From contig JACPQP010000095.1 of assembly GCA_016190465.1 (NCBI GenBank), positions 1 to 16,547 of the forward strand: 16,547 nt of DNA, written 5' to 3'. The notes beneath the pieces were generated by a model. It was given only the letters and a program-made list of their open reading frames with translations. It searched no databases and was not told the DNA's origin. The DNA is from Chloroflexota bacterium (GTDB lineage Bacteria; Chloroflexota; UBA6077; FW602-bin22; JACPQP01). The stretch's first letter is position 1, and each line of letters begins with the position of its first letter. The translations under genes were made by a program, and so were the position numbers. This document shows, one piece after another, positions 1 to 6,648 of the stretch.

Positions 1-1027
1 GCTCCAGACGGCCGAACGCCGCCGCGAACCCCTCGACGCCCCGGCCGATCGCCGGCACGTCGGCGCCGAGCGCCCGGGCCGCCGTGATGGCGGCCAATAC
101 GTTGTAGACGGTGTACAGGCCCGAGAGCGGCACGGCCAGCGAGAGCGTCTGGCTGGACGCGCCGTCCGCCGCGCCATCCGGCGCATCTCCTGCGGGACCG
201 GCGGGCAGGCGGATGGTCAGTTCAGCGCCGTCGGCCCCGCGCAGCGCGACGGTCTCGGCGGCAACGTGCGCGGCCGGCCGCTCGACGTGGCCGCGCGGGC
301 AGCGGTACAGACCAAGGTGGCCGTAGTACACCGCCCGGTAGTCGTACGGCGCGCCGCACTCCGGGCAGACCTTCGAGTCGGCCGCGTGCTCGGGCGCGTC
401 GAGCGAGTGACGGGCGTCTTCGATCCCGTAGTAGATCACCGGACCGGCGAGCCCGCGCCCGATCGCCGCGACGACCGGGTCGTCGGCGTTGAGGATCGCC
501 GTCGTGGCCGGCCCACAGCGGGCCAGCGCCCCGCGCCAGAGGTGGGCGAGGTGGTCGATCTCCCCATAGCGGTCAAGCTGGTCCCGGAACAGGTTGGTCA
601 GGACGACGGCGCGCGGCTGAAGCGACAGGACCGCGGCGGGGAAGACCGCCTCGTCGACCTCGAACAGCCCGACCGCGCCGGCGCCGTCGGGCGCGGGCGA
701 CCGGCCGGTGCGGGTGGGGGCCGCGTGGGCGACGAGCGCCGTGGCGAGCCCGTTGAGGAGGTTGGCGCCGGCGCGGTTGTGTACGGGCGACCAGCCGGCG
801 GCCGTGACGATGTTGGCGACCAGCCGGGTCGTCGTCGTCTTCCCGTTGGTGCCGGTGACGACGAGCGAGCCCCGGCCGAGCCTGGCCGACAGCTTCGTCA
901 GCAACTGGCCGTCGATTCGTCTGGCGACCGTGCCGGGGAAGGTCGTGCCGCCACCCAGGTGCAGGCGTCGGCTCAGGAAGCCGGCGAGCTTTCCGGTGGA
1001 CACGGCAGTGAGCAGTCGCGGGTCCAC
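1..1027 (-). CDS. murT: MurT-type lipid II isoglutaminyl synthase subunit, C-terminus cut by window edge
   Basis: Read on the minus strand from a GTG at 1027, preceded by a GGAGAGGGGG ribosome site 4 bases upstream; 342 residues are visible and the frame runs off the window. MurT is the Mur-ligase-like subunit that, with the glutaminase GatD, amidates the D-Glu of lipid II stem peptides at the inner membrane face. Visible: the ATP loop GTNGKTTT at residues 59-66, the segment LFEVDEAVFP near 121-130, LTNLFRDQLDRYGE near 143-156, the Mur-ligase LNADDP near 179-184, and a zinc-ribbon insert starting CPECG at 221 and continuing YRCPRGH at 241-247. The domain order (Mur middle domain carrying an internal zinc ribbon) is diagnostic of MurT rather than MurC/D/E/F. 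The second metal pair is CxxxH rather than the usual CxxC. The missing part should hold the end of the ligase and the DUF1727 domain; gatD would be expected just left of the window. Family call is firm, start fairly firm. Confidence 0.92.
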   Translation of the reverse strand, partial: MDPRLLTAVSTGKLAGFLSRRLHLGGGTTFPGTVARRIDGQLLTKLSARLGRGSLVVTGTNGKTTTTRLVANIVTAAGWSPVHNRAGANLLNGLATALVAHAAPTRTGRSPAPDGAGAVGLFEVDEAVFPAAVLSLQPRAVVLTNLFRDQLDRYGEIDHLAHLWRGALARCGPATTAILNADDPVVAAIGRGLAGPVIYYGIEDARHSLDAPEHAADSKVCPECGAPYDYRAVYYGHLGLYRCPRGHVERPAAHVAAETVALRGADGAELTIRLPAGPAGDAPDGAADGASSQTLSLAVPLSGLYTVYNVLAAITAARALGADVPAIGRGVEGFAAAFGRLE

Positions 1028-1065
1028 GGCACCCCCTCTCCGCGTGTCAAGAACCTCACTCTCTG

Positions 1066-1114
1066 TGCCCCCTCCCTTGCGGTGGCCACTCGGTGAAGAG
1101 GGAAGCCGGGGGCA
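1066..1114. other. Hairpin in predicted murT leader
   Basis: TGCCCCC (1066-1072) pairs with GGGGGCA (1108-1114), and TCCCT (1073-1077) pairs with AGGGA (1099-1103), giving a 12-bp interrupted stem that begins about 5 bases after the predicted murT transcription start. It could stabilise or control the mRNA, or be a chance product of GC-rich DNA. I recognise no riboswitch class here. Confidence 0.35.
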
Positions 1115-1125
1115 AGGTCTTCCCA

Positions 1126-1134
1126 AGTATACCA
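1126..1134 (-). promoter_or_regulatory. Extended -10 promoter for murT
   Basis: On the minus strand the sequence reads TGGTATACT, an extended -10 (TG-n-TATACT). No good -35 lies 16-18 bases upstream, which is tolerated by extended -10 promoters. The predicted start of transcription near 1119 gives a leader of about 90 bases before the GTG at 1027. This is a motif match only. Confidence 0.5.
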
Positions 1135-1355
1135 CTCGCTGTCAGGCAGCATTCGCTGGCGCCAAACTGGGAGGAGGGATGAGGGAGAAGCGCCGCGTCT
1201 CTCCTCTCCGTGTCGCCCCTCGCTCTCCGTCACGCCGGTCACCGAGACGATCCGGTGCGGTCACCGCGATACCAGGCAAAGATGCAACCCGCGTGCCAGC
1301 AAAGCCCGGCAATACTTGCCGCAACCCACGGAGGAGCATGCGCCATCAGCACGAC

Positions 1356-1377
1356 GGGCAGGCACGGGGGCCTGCCC
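1356..1377. repeat. GC-rich palindrome 3' of the LLM gene
   Basis: GGGCAGGC (1356-1363) is a perfect inverted match to GCCTGCCC (1370-1377), with a 6-base loop. It sits about 40 bases past the LLM stop in the direction of transcription. There is no T-run, so it is not a classic intrinsic terminator. It looks like a small REP-type intergenic palindrome or a 3'-end stabiliser. Confidence 0.5.
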
Positions 1378-1415
1378 CTACGGATGCGGCGCAGAGGGGT
1401 TGGTGCTGAGAGAGT

Positions 1416-2390
1416 CTACGCCGCCGCCCTGAGCTCGGGGAGTCGCGGCAAGACCTCCCGCTGATAGAAGCCGAAGAAGCCCTCCTGGTCCGGACCGATC
1501 TGGTGGATGTGGACGTGGTCGTAGCCGGCCGCGAGGTACCTCCGGATCCTGGCGATGTGCCGCTCGGGATCGGGGCCACAGACGACGACCTGGGCGACAT
1601 CCTCCTCGCTGACCAACCGGGCCGCCTGCTCGACATGCTGGGGCAGCCGCAGCTCCAACCCCAGCGCGCCGCCGAGGCCGGCGTTGGGCCACCACTGGTG
1701 AGCGGTGCGCCGCGCCTCCGCCTCGGTGGACGCCCAGCACACCGAGATCTGCCCGAAGCGCGGCTTGCCGGCACCGCCGGCCACCTCGAACTGCCGCAAG
1801 AGCCGTGGGTCGGGCGCCAGGCTGATGAAGCCATCCCCGATGCGACCGGCCAGCCTGGCTGCCTTCGGGCCGCCGGCGGCAACCACGATGGGAGGAAGCA
1901 CGTCGGGGCGGGTGTAGATACGGGCATTCTCGACGGTGAAATGAGGGCCGTAGTGGCTCACCCAGTCGCCCTGCCAGAGCTGGCGAATCACCTGCACCGC
2001 CTCCTCGAGCATATCCTGCCGAACGTCTGGCTCCGGCCAGCGCATCCCCACGATGTGCTCGTTGAGGTTCTCGCCGGTCCCCACGCCGAGGATGAAGCGG
2101 CCCGGCATCATCGCCGCGGCCGTGGCCGCCGCCTGGGCGACGATGGCTGGATGGTACCGCATGATGGGGCAGGTAACGCCGGTGCCCACGCGCAGCCGTT
2201 CGGTGGCCTGGGCGATGCCGCCGATGACGGTCCAGACGAACGGGCTGTTGCCCTGGCGATCCACCCAGGGGTGGTAGTGATCGGAGATGAGCGCGTACGT
2301 AAAGCCCACCTGCTCTGCCCGGCGGGCGTAGTGAACCAGAACGTTGGGCCGGTGCTCCTCGCAGGAGAGCGCGTAACCGATCTCGACCAT
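1416..2390 (-). CDS. F420-dependent LLM-class oxidoreductase, FGD-like
   Basis: A 324-residue luciferase-like TIM-barrel protein of the F420-dependent family that includes glucose-6-phosphate dehydrogenase FGD. These enzymes pass hydride between a substrate and the deazaflavin F420 in the cytoplasm. Visible: ISDHYHPW at residues 35-42, matching the SDHxxPW of FGD with its catalytic His and Trp; GTGENLNE at 104-111, carrying the likely catalytic Glu107; and the AGGPKAARLAGRIGDG segment typical of LLM proteins in mid-chain. The ATG at 2390 has GGGAGG about 7 bases upstream. Its true substrate cannot be read from the sequence: many relatives are not sugar-phosphate dehydrogenases. It implies that the host makes or takes up F420. 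It is a single gene between murT and mgtE, with no obvious functional link to either. Confidence 0.88.
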   Translation of the reverse strand: MVEIGYALSCEEHRPNVLVHYARRAEQVGFTYALISDHYHPWVDRQGNSPFVWTVIGGIAQATERLRVGTGVTCPIMRYHPAIVAQAAATAAAMMPGRFILGVGTGENLNEHIVGMRWPEPDVRQDMLEEAVQVIRQLWQGDWVSHYGPHFTVENARIYTRPDVLPPIVVAAGGPKAARLAGRIGDGFISLAPDPRLLRQFEVAGGAGKPRFGQISVCWASTEAEARRTAHQWWPNAGLGGALGLELRLPQHVEQAARLVSEEDVAQVVVCGPDPERHIARIRRYLAAGYDHVHIHQIGPDQEGFFGFYQREVLPRLPELRAAA

Positions 2391-2626
2391 GGGGCGCCTC
2401 CCTGGTGGCTCTCCCTCCCTACCGGTGTCGCTGGGGGAGAAGAGACCCTCGTGTTCGTGGATCCACTCTCATGACCGTCCCACCGGTGCACGATGGAGGC
2501 CACCCATGGTTACCCCAAGCAAGTTTGGGTCCCAGGGAGCGCGAGGGGCTCTTCGCGATGGGGGAAGGGGCGTGACACTTGCAGCGTTAGAGCGGACGAT
2601 TTGCGGAATTCCGTGCCTGGCGCTCC

Positions 2627-2664
2627 TGACGACTGATATCTGATCACTGACGACTACTTAGTCG
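2627..2664. promoter_or_regulatory. Direct repeat and palindrome just upstream of mgtE
   Basis: The octamer TGACGACT occurs at 2627-2634 and again at 2648-2655, exactly 21 bases apart. The second copy overlaps an inverted repeat, CGACTA (2651-2656) with TAGTCG (2659-2664), separated by 2 bases. The palindrome ends 13 bases before the mgtE ATG, in locally AT-richer DNA. It could be an operator or an RNA hairpin near the ribosome site. I see no M-box magnesium riboswitch in the 287-base gap 2391-2677. Confidence 0.35.
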
Positions 2665-2677
2665 GCTGGTTGAACGG

Positions 2678-4039
2678 ATGAGTATCGAGGCACCCGACTC
2701 GGGCGCCGAGCCCGCGCTGACCACCATCCGCGACCAGGTGGAGCGCGGCCGACCGGAGGACGTCGCCGCGCTGCTCGCGCGCTTACGTCCGGCCGACCGG
2801 GCGTGGCTGCTCCTGCGTCTGCCCCACCAGAGGCGACAGGAGGTGCTGGAGCGACTGCCGGCGGCGGCCGTCGCCGACGCCCTCGACCACCTCACCCACG
2901 CCGAGGCCTGCCTGGTCGCCACCGGCGTGGCCGACCCTCGGCTGGCGAACATCCTCGACAGCGCGGAGACCGAGGTGGCCGCTGGCGTGCTGCGGCATCT
3001 TCCCCCCGAAACCGCCGGCCGCGTCCTTGAGGACATGCAGCAGGCCGAGGCGGTCACCCCCCTCCTCCAGTACCATCCGGAGAGTGCCGGCAGCCTGATG
3101 ATGCCGGTGCTGATCGCGCTGCCGGCTTCCATCCGGGCCCGGGACGCGATCAACTACCTGCGCCGGACCCGCCCCAACCCCGAGGTGATCTACCATCTGT
3201 TCGTCGTCGATGCGGAGCGACGGCTGATCGGTATGCTGACGCTGCCGAACCTGGTCCTGGCCGACCCCTGGCGCACCATCGGCGAGCTGATGGAGCCCGG
3301 GCCCGTCTACGCCACGACACATACCGACCGGGAGGATGTCGCCCGGCTGCTCCAGCGCTACGACCTGGTAGCCCTGCCGGTCGTCGACGAGGAGCGCCAC
3401 CTGCTCGGCGTGATCACCGCCGACGAAGTGGCCGACATCGTGAGCGCGGAGGCGACCGAGGACATGTACCGCATGGTCGGGCTCGTCGAGGAGCAGGTCT
3501 TCAGCCCTTTCTGGATCTCGGTGCGCAACCGGCTGCCGTGGCTCTGCGTGAACCTGGCCACCGCCTTCCTCGCGGCGGCGGTGGTAGCTGTGTACCAGTC
3601 GTCGATCGCCACGGCGGTCGTCCTCGCGGTCTTCCTGCCAGTCATCGCCAGCCAGGGGAGCAACGCCGGCGCCCAGACCCTGACCATCCTCGTTCGCGGG
3701 CTCGCCCTCGGCGAGATCCGGATTCAGGACACCTGGCGCGCCCTCGCCAAGGAGGTCGGGCTGGGCCTGGTGAACGGCATGGCCATCGGTCTGGTAACGG
3801 CAGTCGTAGCGATCGCCTGGGTGGGCAACCCGACGCTGGGCCTCGTGGTGGGCGCGGCTATGGTCCTGAGCATGGTTTTCGCCGCCTTCGGGGGCGTGCT
3901 GGTACCACTGACCCTGCACCTGCTGCGGGTGGATCCGGCCCTGGCCTCGGTCATCTTCGTGACGACCGTCACCGACGTGCTGGGCTTCCTCGTCTACCTC
4001 GGCCTGGCGTCCCTCTTCCTGCCGGGCCTCTCGCGGTGA
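2678..4039 (+). CDS. mgtE: Magnesium transporter MgtE
   Basis: A 453-residue protein with full MgtE architecture: a helical N domain (about 15-130), two CBS domains (about 137-197 and 203-258), a plug helix, then five membrane segments (about 287-308, 312-335, 362-383, 387-413, 422-447). MgtE homodimers form a Mg2+-selective channel in the inner membrane, gated by Mg2+ bound between the N and CBS domains. The pore signature SQGSNAGAQT is at 325-334, and Asp433 in VTTVTDVLGF corresponds to the selectivity Asp of Thermus MgtE. Length is normal. The ATG start has no clear Shine-Dalgarno (TTGAAC precedes it), so the start rests on N-domain homology. It converges on amrS with only 12 bases between stops. 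I can find no convincing promoter. Confidence 0.95.
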   Translation: MSIEAPDSGAEPALTTIRDQVERGRPEDVAALLARLRPADRAWLLLRLPHQRRQEVLERLPAAAVADALDHLTHAEACLVATGVADPRLANILDSAETEVAAGVLRHLPPETAGRVLEDMQQAEAVTPLLQYHPESAGSLMMPVLIALPASIRARDAINYLRRTRPNPEVIYHLFVVDAERRLIGMLTLPNLVLADPWRTIGELMEPGPVYATTHTDREDVARLLQRYDLVALPVVDEERHLLGVITADEVADIVSAEATEDMYRMVGLVEEQVFSPFWISVRNRLPWLCVNLATAFLAAAVVAVYQSSIATAVVLAVFLPVIASQGSNAGAQTLTILVRGLALGEIRIQDTWRALAKEVGLGLVNGMAIGLVTAVVAIAWVGNPTLGLVVGAAMVLSMVFAAFGGVLVPLTLHLLRVDPALASVIFVTTVTDVLGFLVYLGLASLFLPGLSR

Positions 4040-4051
4040 GAACTCCCTGTA

Positions 4052-5206
4052 TCAGGCTCCCGTGCTCCACCGCGTCACGGGGTCACCAGGTCGGACCGAG
4101 AGGTCCGTCGAGACCACGAAGTCCTTCAGGCGCACTGGCCTCCGTCTGGCGCCCCAGGCGCCTGGCGGCCCATCAAACACGCCTGAGCAGGCCGTCCCAC
4201 AGTTCGTACAGCGGCCTTCCGGCGTCAGGTTCCAGCCCGTCACGACGTACCCGTTGCGCCCGATGAGCGCCGCGCCACACTGATGGCAATACGTCGTGGC
4301 TCCCGCCGGGTCGTAGACATTGCCGGTGTAGGCGTAGCGGACGCCGTTCTTGATGGCGATGCGGCGCGCCAGCGCCAGGGTCGCGGCGGGCGTCGACGGC
4401 CGGTCCACCAGCTTCCAGTCGGGGTGGAAGGCGGTGAAGTGCAGGGGCACGTCCGGGCCCAGGCGCTCGACCACCCACCGGGTCATCCCCTCCACCTCGC
4501 GCTCGGAGTCGTTCTCGCCGGGAATCAGCAGGTTGGTGATCTCGATCCACACGCGGGTTTCCCGCTTCAGGTAGACGAGCGTGTCCAGAACAGGCTGGAG
4601 ATGGCCGCCGCACACCCGCCGGTAGAAACGCTCGGTGAACGCCTTGAGGTCGACGTTGGCCGCGTCGATGTGACGGAAAAACTCCGCCCGCGGCTCCGCG
4701 CAGATGTAGCCCGCCGTCACGGCCACCGTCTTGATCCCCCGCTCGTGGCAGGCCTGGGCGACGTCGATGGCGTACTCGTGGAATACGACCGGATCGTTGT
4801 AGGTGAAGGCGACGCCGCGGCACCCCATCTCGCGGGCCACGCGCGCGATCGTTGCGGGTGAAGCCGCGTCGACGAGGGTGTCATCCTCGCGGGACTTGCT
4901 GATCGCCCAGTTCTGGCAGAACGCGCAGACCAGGTTACAACCGGCTGTTCCGAATGACAGCACGGCGGTGCCCGGCAGGAAATGGTTCAGTGGCTTCTTC
5001 TCGATCGGGTCCACGCAAAAGCCGCTGGAGCGGCCGTAAGCGGTGAGCACCAGACGGTCGTTCTGGCGCGAGCGCACGAAGCACAGACCCGACTGTCCCT
5101 CGTGAACCTTGCAGTGACGAGGGCACAGATCACACTGGATGCGTCCATCGTCGATCTTGTGCCAGTGTCTGCCCGGCACCATCGTGCTTTCTCGCAGGGT
5201 GTCCAT
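4052..5206 (-). CDS. amrS: AmmeMemoRadiSam-system radical SAM enzyme AmrS
   Basis: A 384-residue radical SAM protein. The start at 5206 is chosen over an in-frame ATG 69 bases upstream because GGAAAGGAGG lies 5 bases before it. Visible: an N-terminal Cys cluster at C25, C28, C32 and C42 (CDLCPRHC), the radical SAM motif CNLVCAFC at 90-97 binding the 4Fe-4S cluster, AFTYNDPVVFHEY at 133-145, the VDLKAFTERFYRRVCGG region near 185-201, and a C-terminal zinc ribbon (C307, C310, C333, C336). This combination marks AmrS, the radical SAM member of the Amme-Memo-RadiSam trio, whose reaction remains poorly defined. It resembles pyruvate formate-lyase activating enzymes, the main alternative label. Partner genes amrA and amrB are not in the window. 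The gene is divergent from the Cmr operon. Confidence 0.9.
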   Translation of the reverse strand: MDTLRESTMVPGRHWHKIDDGRIQCDLCPRHCKVHEGQSGLCFVRSRQNDRLVLTAYGRSSGFCVDPIEKKPLNHFLPGTAVLSFGTAGCNLVCAFCQNWAISKSREDDTLVDAASPATIARVAREMGCRGVAFTYNDPVVFHEYAIDVAQACHERGIKTVAVTAGYICAEPRAEFFRHIDAANVDLKAFTERFYRRVCGGHLQPVLDTLVYLKRETRVWIEITNLLIPGENDSEREVEGMTRWVVERLGPDVPLHFTAFHPDWKLVDRPSTPAATLALARRIAIKNGVRYAYTGNVYDPAGATTYCHQCGAALIGRNGYVVTGWNLTPEGRCTNCGTACSGVFDGPPGAWGARRRPVRLKDFVVSTDLSVRPGDPVTRWSTGA

Positions 5207-5250
5207 CGACGCCTCCTTTCCAGTTCCGAACACAGGCCTTCTCCGCGACG

Positions 5251-5259
5251 ATCTTACCA
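5251..5259 (-). promoter_or_regulatory. Extended -10 promoter for amrS
   Basis: On the minus strand the sequence is TGGTAAGAT, an extended -10 (TG-n-TAAGAT). The -35 position 17 bases upstream is poor. Predicted initiation near 5244 leaves a leader of about 38 bases ending in the strong amrS ribosome site. Confidence 0.5.
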
Positions 5260-5291
5260 CTTCCGAGCCGGCCACCGCATCGGGGTGCCGA

Positions 5292-5301
5292 GCCCCGGGG
5301 C
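5292..5301. promoter_or_regulatory. Palindrome between divergent amrS and cmr promoters
   Basis: GCCCCGGGGC is a perfect 10-bp palindrome ending 3 bases before the predicted cmr -35 and about 40 bases upstream of the amrS -10. The position suits an operator, but short all-GC palindromes are common in such DNA. Confidence 0.25.
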
Positions 5302-5304
5302 CTG

Positions 5305-5333
5305 GTGACGTGGGCTGGCCAGTCTGCTATACT
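5305..5333 (+). promoter_or_regulatory. Promoter of the cmr operon
   Basis: A -35-like GTGACG (5305-5310) is followed after 17 bases by TATACT (5328-5333), with TG at 5325-5326 making an extended -10. Initiation near 5340 gives a leader of about 70 bases. This suggests cmr1 is the true first gene of the operon rather than the remainder of a longer upstream cas operon. Confidence 0.6.
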
Positions 5334-5339
5334 GAGTCT

Positions 5340-5362
5340 GGCGCCAGTTATGGCTGGTCGCC
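5340..5362 (+). other. 5'-end hairpin of the predicted cmr mRNA
   Basis: GGCG (5340-5343) pairs with CGCC (5359-5362) and CCAG (5344-5347) with CTGG (5354-5357), with one bulged T at 5358 and a 6-base loop. The stem starts at the predicted transcription start, where such hairpins can protect mRNA from 5'-end decay. It could also be an operator. Confidence 0.4.
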
Positions 5363-5410
5363 GATCGCGGACAGCTACCTGGCACCCCCTTCGCGACGAA
5401 AGGACCATCG

Positions 5411-6640
5411 ATGGGCCAACTGCGGATGTGCGACCTTGATCTGCGGGTCGTGACGCCGATGATGACCGGCGGGGCCGACTCCGCTCCGGAGGTGCGCCCT
5501 CCCAGCGTGCGCGGCCAACTGCGCGCCTGGCTGCGTGCGCTGGTCGGGGGCTGCCTCGGCGACGATCTGGGCCTGGTCAGGTCGGGGGAGGGCGCGATCC
5601 TCGGAGGGGCAACACGGGCTTCGCCGGTCGCAGTCCGAGCCACCGGCGATCCGGCCACCGGTCCACTCCCCACTGATCCCCGTGGATTCCCCGGCGTCCA
5701 ATACCTGTTCTGGAGCGCCTACCAGATGCGCCGGGGGTGCCTGCTCCCCGAGCAGGTCATTCACCTGCGTCTCCAGGCTCGACCGCTGGATCTGCCTCCC
5801 GTCGAGGTGGGTGGGCAGCGCATCGATGCTGATCGCGCTTTCGACCTGTGTCTGGCTGCCCTCTGGTTGAGCATTCAGATGGGCAGTCTGGGCTTCCGGG
5901 CGCGCCGAGGCGCTGGTGGCTGGCGGAGCGAAGGCACGCCGCCGACCTGGCTCGCCGAGCTGCCGCCGATCCACGTGCGGGCTCGTACGCCCGCCGAGCT
6001 GGCCGGCGATCTGGCGCGAGATCTCACCCAGGTCCGGCGCTTCGCTGGTTGGGACCCCGTCCCGCACGTCTTGGTTCCCACCAGCTACAATATCCTGCAC
6101 CCGGACTCGTTCAGCCTCCAGGTGATCGACCGCTCGTTCGCGACCTGGTGGGAGGCGCTGGACGGGGTGGGTCAGGCGTTTCGCGCTTTCCGGCGGCGAC
6201 AACCGGACGACTACCAGGGCATCAAGGCGATCCTCACCGGAGGGCAGGCGATACTCCAGACCGTGAAGCGAGCCGTTTTTGGTCTGCCACTGCCGTTTTT
6301 CTTCAGCTCGCTGTTCAGGGACCTCATGGACCACGGGGTGCCGCCACCGGAGGCGCGAGCGCGGGCCTCGGCCACCGTGTCGCCACGAGGAGCCGACCGA
6401 CGGGGCTCGCCGTTCCTCGTCCGCGTCGTGCAGCTCGCCGGCGACGCGCCAGCCTACGCCGTGCTGTTTGGCCTCTGGCGCAGCCAACTGACGTCGGATG
6501 GCCTGCTGGTCGTGCGACCCCGCGATCGAGCGCTGCGGCCGGTGACCGTGCCCGCTCCCGCCGATCTCTCGTACGTGGACGAGTGGTTTGCCCACGTCGG
6601 TCAAAACGTCGGCCCACTCCTGTCGGTGACCTACAGTTAG
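5411..6640 (+). CDS. cmr1: Type III-B CRISPR RAMP protein Cmr1
   Basis: A 409-residue RAMP (Cas7-like) subunit of the Cmr crRNA-guided RNA-targeting complex. In known complexes Cmr1 caps the end that binds the 3' part of the crRNA, together with Cmr6. Visible: VVTPMMTGGAD at residues 13-23, followed by RPPSVRGQLRAWLRAL at 29-44, the classic Cmr1 N-terminal signature, and a Gly/Arg-rich loop MGSLGFRARRGAGGW at 157-171. The ATG at 5411 has AAAGGA 6 bases upstream. The TAG stop is followed after 8 bases by cmr4. In usual type III-B loci, cmr2 (cas10) and cmr3 lie at this point. Family call is firm; whether the subunit works in a full complex is unknown. Confidence 0.93.
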   Translation: MGQLRMCDLDLRVVTPMMTGGADSAPEVRPPSVRGQLRAWLRALVGGCLGDDLGLVRSGEGAILGGATRASPVAVRATGDPATGPLPTDPRGFPGVQYLFWSAYQMRRGCLLPEQVIHLRLQARPLDLPPVEVGGQRIDADRAFDLCLAALWLSIQMGSLGFRARRGAGGWRSEGTPPTWLAELPPIHVRARTPAELAGDLARDLTQVRRFAGWDPVPHVLVPTSYNILHPDSFSLQVIDRSFATWWEALDGVGQAFRAFRRRQPDDYQGIKAILTGGQAILQTVKRAVFGLPLPFFFSSLFRDLMDHGVPPPEARARASATVSPRGADRRGSPFLVRVVQLAGDAPAYAVLFGLWRSQLTSDGLLVVRPRDRALRPVTVPAPADLSYVDEWFAHVGQNVGPLLSVTYS

Positions 6641-6648
6641 GAAGTGCC

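Larger units (their letters stand above)
1028..1415. other. Non-coding gap between murT and the LLM oxidoreductase
   Basis: This 388-base gap lies upstream of murT and downstream of the LLM gene, both on the minus strand. It holds the murT ribosome site, leader hairpin and extended -10, plus a hairpin at 1356-1377 near the 3' end of the LLM gene. The short open frames here have no recognisable protein features and no family resemblance, so I treat them as chance frames. Confidence 0.6.

Noticed and set aside
266..1096. 276-residue plus-strand frame at the left end
   Set aside because: It is antisense to MurT, which carries the ATP loop and zinc ribbon; the plus-strand frame is Arg/Gly/Val-rich noise.
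2391..2677. Possible T-box or other riboswitch upstream of the LLM gene or mgtE
   Set aside because: A GGGTGGCCTCC stretch on the minus strand resembles part of a T-box motif, but the conserved TGGNACCGCG core and a terminator/antiterminator pair are missing.
5375..6604. 409-residue open frame on the minus strand opposite cmr1
   Set aside because: It has shadow-like composition and no domain, while the opposite strand encodes an unmistakable Cmr1 with a ribosome site and promoter.
6641..6648. Remnant of cmr2 or cmr3 between cmr1 and cmr4
   Set aside because: Only 8 bases lie between the cmr1 stop and the cmr4 start, and both neighbours are full length, so no coding remnant can be present.
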